Positions 26,257 through 34,918 of a stretch of 43,407 bases of DNA are shown here, in pieces; the stretch's first letter is position 1, and the number at the start of each line of letters is the position of its first letter. The stretch comes from an uncultured Chloroflexota bacterium (GTDB lineage Bacteria; Chloroflexota; Chloroflexia; Chloroflexales; Roseiflexaceae): the NCBI GenBank assembly GCA_937876225.1, contig CALFIC010000108.1, positions 1-43,407 of the forward strand, read 5' to 3'. The translations under genes were made by a program, and so were the position numbers. Under the pieces are notes generated by a model. It was not told the origin of the DNA, did no database searches, and worked only from the letters and a program-made list of their open reading frames with translations.

Positions 26257-26284
26257 ATTATACATGATATCGCAAACACGTCAA
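26257..26284 (-). promoter_or_regulatory. Strong promoter of the response regulator gene
   Basis: On the minus strand TTGACG (26284-26279), a 16-bp spacer and a perfect TATAAT (26262-26257) are present. The start codon is 157 nt further down, giving a long leader. The leader contains a short GCGC/GCGC stem followed by CCCTTTTTT (about 26135-26155), a possible weak attenuator. Confidence 0.65.
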
Positions 26285-26327
26285 CTATATGTTAGTACGA
26301 TGAAATGTAGTAGTAAATTCCACCAAC

Positions 26328-26356
26328 AAAAAAACGCATGCATTGCATGCGTTTTT
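26328..26356 (-). terminator. Rho-independent terminator of tig-clpP-clpX
   Basis: Arms at 26330-26341 and 26345-26356 (core ACGCATGC / GCATGCGT) pair around ATT. Read on the minus strand the stem runs into seven T residues (A run 26328-26334), 9 bp after the clpX stop. Confidence 0.85.
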
Positions 26357-26364
26357 GGGCGTAC

Positions 26365-27663
26365 CTAACTTATCACAGGCGAGGCTACATCATCATTCGC
26401 TGGGGTACGAAATTCTAGCGTCGGCGGCTGCTGGTTGGTTACGACATCCGCCGTAATAATACAGCGTGCAAGGTTTGGTTGCGACGGCGCATCATACATG
26501 ACATTAATCAGCACGCCTTCAAGAATGCTACGCAACGCCCGGGCGCCCGTACCCGACTTGATTGCAGCATCAGCGACGGCGTCAATTGCCTCATCAGTCA
26601 GCTCAAGTACCACATCATCCATCGCCAACAAGCGTTGGTATTGTTTGACCACGGCGTTTTTCGGTTCAGTGAGAATCCGCCGCATCGCATCGCGGTCAAG
26701 TGGTTGCAATGGTGCAATTACCGGAATGCGCCCAATAAATTCGGGGATAAATCCGTATTTGAGCAAATCATCGGGAATCACTTGATCAAGAAAATGGGTC
26801 GACGTCGCCGTGGTGGATGGTGGCGCGGCGGGACCACTGCTCGCCGAAAACCCAATCGCACGATTTTGGCCAACCCGGTTAGCGATGATTTTGTCGATGC
26901 CTTCGAATGCGCCACCACAAATAAACAATACCTGCGAGGTGTCAAAGGGGATAAATTCTTGTTGCGGGTGCTTGCGACCAGGAACTGGCGGCACATGGGC
27001 AACTGAACCCTCGAGGATTTTGAGCAGCGCTTGCTGAACCCCTTCGCCCGACACATCGCGGGTAATCGATGGGTTATCCGACTTACGCGCGATTTTGTCG
27101 ATTTCGTCAATATACAGGATACCCGTTTTGGCACGTTCGATGTCGCCATCAGCCGCTTGAATCAAACGGAGCAAGATGGTTTCGACATCTTCACCGACGT
27201 AGCCTGCTTCAGTCAATGCCGTCGCATCGGCAATCGCAAAGGGCACATCGAGGGCTTTGGCGAGGGTTTGAGCAAGCAACGTTTTACCACTCCCGGTAGG
27301 ACCGATGAGGAGCACATTGCTTTTGCCGATTTCGACATCATTAAGGGTTTGATTGGCACGAATTCGTTTGTAGTGGTTATACACGGCTACTGCCAACATG
27401 ACTTTGGCGCGATTCTGTCCGATGACATAGTCATCGAGGTTGGCACGCAGGTCGTGTGGCACCGGCAACGGACGCTCCGCCACCGGTGTCGGTGGCGGTG
27501 TTGGTTGCGCCCGTTGGCGTTCTTCGGCGATAACTTGATTGCAAATCGCGACGCACTCATCACAAATAAAGATGGGCGGGGGACCAGCAATGAGGCGTTG
27601 TACCTCATCTTGGCTACGCCCACAAAACGAGCAATTATAGACGCCACGACCGCTATTTGACAT
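26365..27663 (-). CDS. clpX: ATP-dependent Clp protease ATP-binding subunit ClpX
   Basis: ClpX is a AAA+ unfoldase that recognises tagged proteins, unfolds them and feeds them to ClpP. The 432-aa protein has a C4 zinc-binding domain (Cys11, Cys14, Cys34, Cys37). The Walker A motif is GPTGSGKT and Walker B is ILYIDEIDK. The IGF loop (RAIGFSASS) contacts ClpP. The C-terminal small domain contains the sensor-2 motif GTGARALRSI. GAGGT lies just before the ATG. It lies 35 nt after clpP and closes the tig-clpP-clpX cluster, a well-known order. Confidence 0.97.
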   Translation of the reverse strand: MSNSGRGVYNCSFCGRSQDEVQRLIAGPPPIFICDECVAICNQVIAEERQRAQPTPPPTPVAERPLPVPHDLRANLDDYVIGQNRAKVMLAVAVYNHYKRIRANQTLNDVEIGKSNVLLIGPTGSGKTLLAQTLAKALDVPFAIADATALTEAGYVGEDVETILLRLIQAADGDIERAKTGILYIDEIDKIARKSDNPSITRDVSGEGVQQALLKILEGSVAHVPPVPGRKHPQQEFIPFDTSQVLFICGGAFEGIDKIIANRVGQNRAIGFSASSGPAAPPSTTATSTHFLDQVIPDDLLKYGFIPEFIGRIPVIAPLQPLDRDAMRRILTEPKNAVVKQYQRLLAMDDVVLELTDEAIDAVADAAIKSGTGARALRSILEGVLINVMYDAPSQPNLARCIITADVVTNQQPPTLEFRTPANDDVASPVIS

Positions 27664-27698
27664 TATCTACCTCAAAAACGTGTATTATTTCGCGCTAA

Positions 27699-28346
27699 TT
27701 AACCGCGTTGTTGAAGTTTTTCGCGGGTGAGGATTTCATCAATGATCCCGTATTCCTTGGCTTGTTCGGGACTCATAAACAAATCACGGTCGAAGTCATG
27801 GGCAATCCGCTCACTGGTCTGCCCGGTGTCTGCCGCCAATAAATCACGAATGATTTGTTGCGAGCGCAACAATTCACGTGCCATGATTTCGACGTCAGGG
27901 GCATACCCACGGGCGCCACCACCTGCAGGATGCATGTGGATAGTGGAATTGGGCAAGCTATAGCGCTTGCCTTTGGTACCACCTGCAAGCAGGATGGTCG
28001 CCATGCTGCCCGCCATACCGACACAGACCGTCGCCACATCGGGACGAATCATCCGCATGGTATCGTACATCGCCAACCCGGCAGTAATCGAGCCGCCGGG
28101 GCTATTGATGTAGAGCATGATATCGCGCTCAGGGTTTTCGTGCTCGAGAAAGAGCAACTGTGCGACCACCAGATTGGCCACCATATCCTCGATGGGCGTG
28201 CTCAACATGATAATCCGCTCTTTGAGGAGCCGCGAATAAATGTCAGAGCGGTACTCACCACGGCCAGTGGTTTCGACGACGGTCGGAACGAGTTGGGTAA
28301 TCTGTGGCATCATTGCCATGAGTTCAATCTGTGATTGCCATTTCAT
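27699..28346 (-). CDS. clpP: ATP-dependent Clp protease proteolytic subunit ClpP
   Basis: ClpP forms the tetradecameric serine-protease chamber that degrades substrates delivered by ClpX. It is 215 aa. The catalytic triad is predicted as Ser114 (VGMAGSMA), His139 (STIHMHPAGG) and an Asp in HDFDRDLF near 184-188. The histidine region reads HPAGG rather than the more common HQPxGG, as in some second-type ClpP proteins. The family opener VPTVVETTGRGE and INSPGG are present. An excellent AAGGAGG precedes the ATG, 29 nt after tig. Confidence 0.96.
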   Translation of the reverse strand: MKWQSQIELMAMMPQITQLVPTVVETTGRGEYRSDIYSRLLKERIIMLSTPIEDMVANLVVAQLLFLEHENPERDIMLYINSPGGSITAGLAMYDTMRMIRPDVATVCVGMAGSMATILLAGGTKGKRYSLPNSTIHMHPAGGGARGYAPDVEIMARELLRSQQIIRDLLAADTGQTSERIAHDFDRDLFMSPEQAKEYGIIDEILTREKLQQRG

Positions 28347-28375
28347 GCGCTACCTCCTTGGTTACACCACTGCGA

Positions 28376-29806
28376 TTACTCGCTCTTCTTGGTGCTTTTT
28401 TTCTTGGGTGCTGGGGTGGCTTCGGCATCAGCGTCAGCAACGTCAGCGGCTTTTTTGGTGGTGCGCTTCTTGGGAGCCGCTGGGGCTTCGGTCGCAGCTA
28501 CGGCACCTGCACCTTGGGTGGCGATTTCGATGATGCGGGCACGCATTTTTTTGTCGAGGACGCTGTTGGCGATGGATGTCACCATTTGGCCCCGCAACAA
28601 ACCAAGCATTGCATCGCGTTGATCACCGCTATAGTCGCCAAGCATGGCGCCGATTTCGGCGTCGATTTCTTCGTCGCTGACGGTCAAGCCTTCAGCCAAC
28701 ACAAACTCGCGCATCGCCAAATTACGCTTGAGGCGCTCTTCACCTTCGGGGAGTAAGCGTTTGACGAGTTCTTTGCGGTCTTGACCCATTTGCTTATAGA
28801 CGGCTTCGGCAGTGGTGCCGTAGCGGGTGTATTCGGCTTCTTGAGTGCTCAAAATTCGATCGGCTTCTTGTTCGACAGCCACATCGGGGTAATCATAGAC
28901 CGCTCCAGCCACCAATCCATCCACAAAGGCGTTGATAAGCCGATTTTCGGAATTGGTATTAGCGTTCTTGGCCAATTCATCACTGGTCTTGATTTTGAAG
29001 TCTGCCAAGGAACCTTCGAAGTTTTCGAGGGTGGGCATTTCTTCCCAATCGGGCAAAATGCGCTCTTGGATGCGACGCAACGTCACATCAAAAACCACCG
29101 GTGCGCCACGCATATCTTCGGTCGCATAATCGTCAGGCAAAAAGGCCGAAATCTGACGATTTTCGCCGATTGTCATACCGATAATGCCTTCCATCAAGCC
29201 TTCGACCAACCGCCCTGGCTCGAGGATGAGATCAGTGCTCGGTGCAGCTTGGCCTGGTTCACGACCATTGATCGAAACACCATCACGCAAGGCATCAACT
29301 TCCGCCGTCACCAAATCGCCTTGGCTTGCAGCACGAACTTCTTCGGGCTCACGCAATACCACATGGCGTTCGCGGGCTTCGTCGAGCGCCCGTTGCAATA
29401 CGACATCGCTAATCGCTGGCACTTCGAGTGCTTGGCGAAAGCCGGAGTAATCGGCAATCCGCGTAATCGGATCAACCGGCACTTGAATGACAAACGTATA
29501 TGGTGCAATCACAAACTGCACATCTTCGAGACTTGCTTGACCGATGGGCTCAATGCCTTCTTGTTCGAGGGCTTGACGAAAGCCCGCATTGATAATCCCC
29601 TCAGAAGCCTCTTCGACGAGCGCTTGACGCCCATAGAAGCGTTCGAGAATCGGACGGGGTACTTTGCCGGGACGGAAGCCCGGGACACGTACTTTTTGTG
29701 ACAAACTCCGAGCAGCCCGGTCGAGCTCTTTCTCGACAGTGGCTTCGTCCATCTCGACAGTCAACTTCATCAAACTGCGCGGCAAGCGCTCACTTGTAAC
29801 CTTCAC
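28376..29806 (-). CDS. tig: Trigger factor, ribosome-bound chaperone
   Basis: Trigger factor binds ribosomal protein L23 at the exit tunnel and holds new chains, with a peptidyl-prolyl isomerase domain. The predicted 476-aa protein has the ribosome-binding signature GFRPGK at 43-48. An FKBP-type middle domain follows (about 150-235) and then the helical C-terminal arms. The last 35 residues are Lys/Ala/Thr-rich and probably disordered. The start is taken as GTG at 29806 (M/V-KVTSERLPRS), with GGAG 9 nt upstream; the long frame to 29995 adds 63 residues with no family match. It opens the tig-clpP-clpX operon. Confidence 0.95.
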   Translation of the reverse strand: MKVTSERLPRSLMKLTVEMDEATVEKELDRAARSLSQKVRVPGFRPGKVPRPILERFYGRQALVEEASEGIINAGFRQALEQEGIEPIGQASLEDVQFVIAPYTFVIQVPVDPITRIADYSGFRQALEVPAISDVVLQRALDEARERHVVLREPEEVRAASQGDLVTAEVDALRDGVSINGREPGQAAPSTDLILEPGRLVEGLMEGIIGMTIGENRQISAFLPDDYATEDMRGAPVVFDVTLRRIQERILPDWEEMPTLENFEGSLADFKIKTSDELAKNANTNSENRLINAFVDGLVAGAVYDYPDVAVEQEADRILSTQEAEYTRYGTTAEAVYKQMGQDRKELVKRLLPEGEERLKRNLAMREFVLAEGLTVSDEEIDAEIGAMLGDYSGDQRDAMLGLLRGQMVTSIANSVLDKKMRARIIEIATQGAGAVAATEAPAAPKKRTTKKAADVADADAEATPAPKKKSTKKSE

Positions 29807-29872
29807 CGAAATAACTCCGTGTGTGCTCAAGGTGCGCCTACCATGGCGCGGCGAATTGTGCATTTCTAAAAC

Positions 29873-29902
29873 ATTATAGCATGAAGTACGAGCGAATGTC
29901 GG
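29873..29902 (-). promoter_or_regulatory. Extended -10 promoter of tig
   Basis: On the minus strand CCGACA (29902-29897), an 18-bp spacer and TATAAT (29878-29873) preceded by TGC form an extended -10 promoter. It is about 67 bp before the GTG start. Confidence 0.6.
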
Positions 29903-29920
29903 CAGACACGCTGAGTACGC

Positions 29921-29941
29921 CGCAATAGGCATCCTATTGCG
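29921..29941. promoter_or_regulatory. Perfect dyad upstream of the tig promoter
   Basis: CGCAATAGG (29921-29929) and CCTATTGCG (29933-29941) are perfect inverted arms around a 3-nt centre. The dyad sits about 20 bp upstream of the tig -35 box. It may be an operator or a small hairpin. The surrounding 402 bp (29807-30208) contain no gene I can support; 29990-30060 is very AT-rich. Confidence 0.45.
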
Positions 29942-30141
29942 CACGCACGATAGCCTATTTGCGCCCCAAAGCACCATCATATCCCCTACCACCATCCAAC
30001 GAGTATGATTTTTTCATATTTCACAAAAAATTATTATGTAAATATCAACGCGTTACTCATCAAAGTCTCGTGCAGGCCTCAAAAAAAATCATGCACCTAC
30101 AACGATATCGATAAATGTTGCCTTTTTTGGGCAAAAACCGA

Positions 30142-30169
30142 TTCACGTACGGATGAACTCTCGTATAAT
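30142..30169 (+). promoter_or_regulatory. Candidate promoter of the CYTH-CHAD operon
   Basis: TTCACG (30142-30147), 16 bp and a perfect TATAAT (30164-30169) lie 39 bp before the start at 30209. Confidence 0.5.
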
Positions 30170-30208
30170 TAAAAGGCACTATTGCGACCGCCACAAGGTA
30201 ATTATTTT

Positions 30209-31984
30209 ATGACCATTCCACAAGAAATCGAGCTGAAATTACGCGTCATCGACGAACAAGCGGCCAAACGCTTGTGGAAGCGGCGTACCCTCGGTCAATA
30301 CCAGCTTCAGGCGCATGCCACCCAACAACTCCATACCATATATTTCGATACCACCACCCATGCCCTTGCCCAAATGCAGAGCAGTATTCGCATCCGCATC
30401 GTCGATCAAACAACACAATTTATTACCCTCAAAACGAGCCAGCCCGATGTCGGCGATGTATCGGTACGTCACGAATACGAATACCCCCTTGACGCGACCC
30501 ATTGGCCCAGCCAAATTTTAGCGCAACTCACTACATTTGGCATACCTGCGCATGAATTGCTCCCTATTGTACATACCATTACCAAACGTCAAATCCGCAA
30601 TATCGTCGACCAAAACGGCCAATCAATCGCCGAAATGGTGCTTGATCATGGCAACATTTATGCAGCAGGGCATCAAGAGTCATTCTGCGAAATCGAAATC
30701 GAAGCCCGCCAGACGACTACCGCTACTCAAATCACTGAATTAGGGCAGTTGGTCCAGCAACACGTCCCAAGCATGCACGAACAACTCAGCAAACTTTCGC
30801 GGGGGCTACGCCTCCACGCCAATTACCCTGAGGCACCCGATGAAACCCAGGCCCTCCACGCCCATATTGCCGTATTACTCGGGACACAACGGAGCGGTGA
30901 TGAATCGTTGTTTGTGCCACTCGCTCACTACGATACCCCCACAAACCGCCTCTTGTGTGCCAGTGCCACTCAACTCAGTCGTGAATATACCAATCAAACA
31001 AATCTCAAAAGTGAACCTTTTTGGGTGGCACTTGATAGTACCCAACGCGACTACGTGGCCAAATTAGTCACCCACATAACCCTGCCCGATTATCATGTAG
31101 ATGGCGCACCACTCAACCTGAATCATCTGCCCTTTAGCGAAGGCTTGCGCTATCAGCTCCGCTACCAGCTCCGCCGTATGCTCCACCGCGAACAAGAAGT
31201 CCTAGACACGTTTAATGCCAATAGCATTCATCGTATGCGTGTCACGTTGCGCAAAATTCGCGCATTGCTTGATTGTGCGGATGGCGTCTATGATAGCGAA
31301 ATCCTCAACCAATTCCGGCGAGGCTTCCGGCGCATGGCTCGCTTCCATGGCGTTGTACGTGACTGTGATGCCTTAAACGATATCGCCCAACGGATTTTTG
31401 GTGATGCGACGATTCCCGCGAGCATCCAAAAAGGCATCTTTAAAACACGCCAAAAAGCCTTGGCAGAACTCCATGAACTGATTACGAGTGCCAAACACCA
31501 TCGGTTTTTAGAAACTTACGCAGCCTTTGTGTGTACCAGCAATGCATCTGCCATCACCACCCGAACCACCGTCATCACTGCCTTGGGTGAGAGCATTGCC
31601 CAACGCTGCCACGAATTACAACAACCACTGCCGGGGAGTTTTGAGCGTGTCGCTGAAAGCGAACTCCACGCCCTGCGCATCCGTGGCAAACGCTTACGTT
31701 ACATCCTCGAATGCTTCCCCACCATCCTCATTCCTGCCACCCAGCCTGCGTTGACCGTCCTCGACACCCTGCAAAAACACCTTGGCGTGCTCCAAGATGC
31801 CGTCGTTGCCAGCGAATTACTCGCAGATATGAAGCTGCTTACCAACCCCGACGCCAAAAAAATCCTCAGCACCTTGCGCCAAGAAGCCGCCCAACAACGC
31901 CAACAAATGCCCCTCATCTGGGATGCTTGTACCAATACCGAATTTAATCAATCTATTCAGGCCACGATTCGTGCCATTCAATAA
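30209..31984 (+). CDS. CYTH-CHAD domain protein
   Basis: This 591-aa two-domain protein has an N-terminal CYTH domain (about 1-200) starting with the metal-binding signature E6-x-E8-x-K10. This superfamily includes triphosphatases and adenylate cyclase class IV. The C-terminal CHAD domain (about 320-588) has the two helical blocks HRMRVTLRKIRALLD near 341 and LRIRGKRLRYILE near 488. CHAD domains are rich in conserved basic and His residues and bind polyphosphate. The start at 30209 follows AAGGTA. The next gene begins 12 nt after the stop, so the two are almost certainly co-transcribed. The likely activity is inorganic triphosphatase, inferred from family only. Confidence 0.9.
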   Translation: MTIPQEIELKLRVIDEQAAKRLWKRRTLGQYQLQAHATQQLHTIYFDTTTHALAQMQSSIRIRIVDQTTQFITLKTSQPDVGDVSVRHEYEYPLDATHWPSQILAQLTTFGIPAHELLPIVHTITKRQIRNIVDQNGQSIAEMVLDHGNIYAAGHQESFCEIEIEARQTTTATQITELGQLVQQHVPSMHEQLSKLSRGLRLHANYPEAPDETQALHAHIAVLLGTQRSGDESLFVPLAHYDTPTNRLLCASATQLSREYTNQTNLKSEPFWVALDSTQRDYVAKLVTHITLPDYHVDGAPLNLNHLPFSEGLRYQLRYQLRRMLHREQEVLDTFNANSIHRMRVTLRKIRALLDCADGVYDSEILNQFRRGFRRMARFHGVVRDCDALNDIAQRIFGDATIPASIQKGIFKTRQKALAELHELITSAKHHRFLETYAAFVCTSNASAITTRTTVITALGESIAQRCHELQQPLPGSFERVAESELHALRIRGKRLRYILECFPTILIPATQPALTVLDTLQKHLGVLQDAVVASELLADMKLLTNPDAKKILSTLRQEAAQQRQQMPLIWDACTNTEFNQSIQATIRAIQ

Positions 31985-31996
31985 CAAGAGGCTACT

Positions 31997-34918
31997 ATGA
32001 TTCCGCTTACTTTGCATATGAAAAACTTTTTGAGTTATCGTGGCGAAACGCCTACGTTTGACTTTACCGCTATCCATATTGCCTGCCTCAGTGGTGACAA
32101 CGGCGCCGGCAAATCATCATTCCTCGAAGCCATCCATTGGGCTATCTGGGGCGAAGCCCGCCTCGGCGAACGTGAAATCATCACCATCGGTGAACAAGAC
32201 ATGTTTGTAGAGTTGACTTTTATGGTCAACGACATCACCTACCGCATCCATCGCAGCTTCTCCACAGGCCGGGGTGGCTCCAAACTCATGCTTGAACAAG
32301 CGAGCGATTCCCAGCGCACCAAATGGGCATCGATCAACGGCGGTACCATCCGGGAAACGCAACAGCGCATCACCAACGACATCGTCGGCATGAGCTACGC
32401 CGTATTCCAAAACTCCGCCTACCTCCGCCAAGGGCGCGCCGATGCCTTTACCCAGCTGACACCGGGCGAACGGCGCGATATTTTGGCGCAAATCCTCGAA
32501 ATCGATCAATACGAAACATACCGCGAACGCACTAAAGCGGCCCGCAGTACCCTCAACGACGAAAAAACTAACCTCCAAGGACAAATGGCCAACGATGAAC
32601 AACGCGCAACCGAAATCCCTACCCTCGAAGAATATCTCAACAAAGCCGATGCACGCCTTCATGCCGCCGAAACCTTTGGTGACTATGCAGATAGCCGCAT
32701 TGCCTTACAACACGCCCAAAAAACACTCTCCCAAACCCAACAACAATATGATGAAGTCACGACGCTCCAACAAGAATTACAAGCCACAATTACCCAATTA
32801 GAGCACCAGCTCGCTCAACGCCCAGACATCGAAGCCCAATACCACCAACTCGTCGATTACGAACAAACAGCCCGTCAGCTCAGCACTCAACGCGATCGCT
32901 ATGACATCCTCCAACAACAATACCAAGCCACTACGCAGCGTATAAATGACGCCAAACAACTCCTCGCCCATACCATCCAACGCCTGAATGACGAAATCCA
33001 ATTCATCGATGGAGCCGTGGCCAACTACGATACATTGGTCAGCGAACATGCCCAGCTCACTGCCCAAATTGTCGCTCTACACGATGTCAACAACCAGATT
33101 TCTACCTTGAAACAACGCCAACAACAGCTCCGTGCCACCCTCAATCAACACCAAACCCAACACCAACAACGCACCAACACCACCAACGAAATTCAAAAAA
33201 CCCACGATCGCATCGCCCAACTCAACGAACTCACCCAACCATGGGAGGCACTCAATACGCAGTTGACTGCGTGTGAGGTTGCCCAACAACGCATCATTGC
33301 CATTCAATCCGAATTAACCACGCTCCAAGAACACAATGCAAATCTGAGCGCCCAACGTGATATCGTCAAAACCCGAGGGCTCGAGCTGACCGAAAAACAA
33401 AAAACACTCACCGTTGATCATCCCTGCCCTACCTGCCAAACCATGATGGATCACGACCACTATACCCAGGCTGTGGCCGAATTCGAGCGTGAAATCGTCT
33501 TGCTCCGCAGTCAATTCAGCGAATTTCGCGATCAAATCACCCAAATCAATCAGCAAATCGCCACACTCAACGACGAAAAACTCCGCTGTGAGCAACAAGC
33601 CATACGCGCCGGAGAAATCCGGCGCCGCCTTGGTGGCATCGAAGCGCAACGGCACGAGTTGGACCGCACCCAAATCCATCTCACCCAACTCCAACAACAA
33701 CTCGATGCGCTTGCCGCCGTCGACATCGATGACGCGATCCGTGCCACCCAACAACAAATCCTCGCGCTCGATGACGAATTAAACACGGCAAATAATCAAC
33801 ACGCCGAACACACCTTTGTGCAACAACGAATCACACAATTACACAACAACATTACCCAGCTCGCCACCCAAAAGCAACGCCGCGATACCTGTGTAGCAGA
33901 GCGTGATGCAGCTCAACATGTACATGACAGCGCCCAATATGCCCTCGCCGATCAGCAGGCACATGCCCAAATTAGCACGGAACTCGCCACGCTCAACTAC
34001 GATCCAAACGCATTACGCCATATCCAATCCCAAATCGACCTGCTTACCCCCATCCGCACCCAATACAATCAACTCGCCGTCAGTCAAGCAAATCTCGAGG
34101 CAGCCCAACAACGCCACCAAGACACCATGCAACGACTTGTCGCCCTTAGTACCATCCGTGACACGACTCATGCGGAAGTCAACAGACAGACTGAGCGCAG
34201 TCAAGCACTTGCCGGTCGCATTGGCGACCGCAATACCAATATCACCCCACAACAAATGCGCGATGCTGCCGATACCGAAATCCGCAATTGTCGCGACCAT
34301 AGCAGTCAACTCCAAGCCAAACTCACCATCGCCCGCGAAGCCCAAAACAATCTGGCCATCCACCAAGAACGACTTGCCACACTTGCGAGTGTCATCAACC
34401 GCTACGACATCCTCGAAAAAGCCTTTGCCAGCAAAGGCATCCAAGCCATGCTCATCCGCGACTACGCCATTCCGGCCCTCGAAAAAGAGACAAATCAGAT
34501 TCTGGCACGGATGAGCGACAATCAACTCTACCTCGCGATTTCAACGAGTAGCGAAACCCAAAGAGGCACCACCCGCGAAACCATCGATATCCGCGTATCA
34601 GACGCCAGTGGGACCCGCCCCATCGAAGCCTATAGCGGCGGTGAAGCCTTCCGCATCAGCTTTGCCTTGCGGATAGCGCTGTCAAAATTACTGACCCACC
34701 GCGCTGGTCATCGCCTCGAAACCTTGATAATCGATGAAGGCTTCGGCACCCAAGACGCCCAAGGCCGCGAACGACTCATCGAAGCCATCAACAGCATCAG
34801 CGATGAATTCCACACTATTTTGGTTATCACTCACATCCAAGAGCTCCGTGACCTCTTCCCCGTCCAAATCACCTTCAAACGCACCGTGGCCGGGAGTAGT
34901 TGGGAGGTGGTGGCATGA
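31997..34918 (+). CDS. sbcC: SbcC/Rad50-like SMC-family ATPase
   Basis: The 973-aa protein has the N-terminal half of an ABC ATPase with Walker A GDNGAGKS at 33-40. Long Gln-rich coiled coils follow, with a central zinc hook C477-P-T-C480, and then the C-terminal half with signature SGGEAF near 880-885 and Walker B ending in D913-E914 (LIIDEGFG). This is the Rad50/SbcC layout. With SbcD such proteins cut hairpins and process DNA ends. sbcD is usually just upstream, but here the upstream gene is CYTH-CHAD and no SbcD-like nuclease is nearby. AAGAGG precedes the ATG. The last codons overlap the next gene by 4 nt (ATGA). Confidence 0.93.
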   Translation: MIPLTLHMKNFLSYRGETPTFDFTAIHIACLSGDNGAGKSSFLEAIHWAIWGEARLGEREIITIGEQDMFVELTFMVNDITYRIHRSFSTGRGGSKLMLEQASDSQRTKWASINGGTIRETQQRITNDIVGMSYAVFQNSAYLRQGRADAFTQLTPGERRDILAQILEIDQYETYRERTKAARSTLNDEKTNLQGQMANDEQRATEIPTLEEYLNKADARLHAAETFGDYADSRIALQHAQKTLSQTQQQYDEVTTLQQELQATITQLEHQLAQRPDIEAQYHQLVDYEQTARQLSTQRDRYDILQQQYQATTQRINDAKQLLAHTIQRLNDEIQFIDGAVANYDTLVSEHAQLTAQIVALHDVNNQISTLKQRQQQLRATLNQHQTQHQQRTNTTNEIQKTHDRIAQLNELTQPWEALNTQLTACEVAQQRIIAIQSELTTLQEHNANLSAQRDIVKTRGLELTEKQKTLTVDHPCPTCQTMMDHDHYTQAVAEFEREIVLLRSQFSEFRDQITQINQQIATLNDEKLRCEQQAIRAGEIRRRLGGIEAQRHELDRTQIHLTQLQQQLDALAAVDIDDAIRATQQQILALDDELNTANNQHAEHTFVQQRITQLHNNITQLATQKQRRDTCVAERDAAQHVHDSAQYALADQQAHAQISTELATLNYDPNALRHIQSQIDLLTPIRTQYNQLAVSQANLEAAQQRHQDTMQRLVALSTIRDTTHAEVNRQTERSQALAGRIGDRNTNITPQQMRDAADTEIRNCRDHSSQLQAKLTIAREAQNNLAIHQERLATLASVINRYDILEKAFASKGIQAMLIRDYAIPALEKETNQILARMSDNQLYLAISTSSETQRGTTRETIDIRVSDASGTRPIEAYSGGEAFRISFALRIALSKLLTHRAGHRLETLIIDEGFGTQDAQGRERLIEAINSISDEFHTILVITHIQELRDLFPVQITFKRTVAGSSWEVVA

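Noticed and set aside
28781..29701. 306-aa plus-strand open frame
   Set aside because: It is antisense to tig, which shows its GFRPGK signature and full domain layout.
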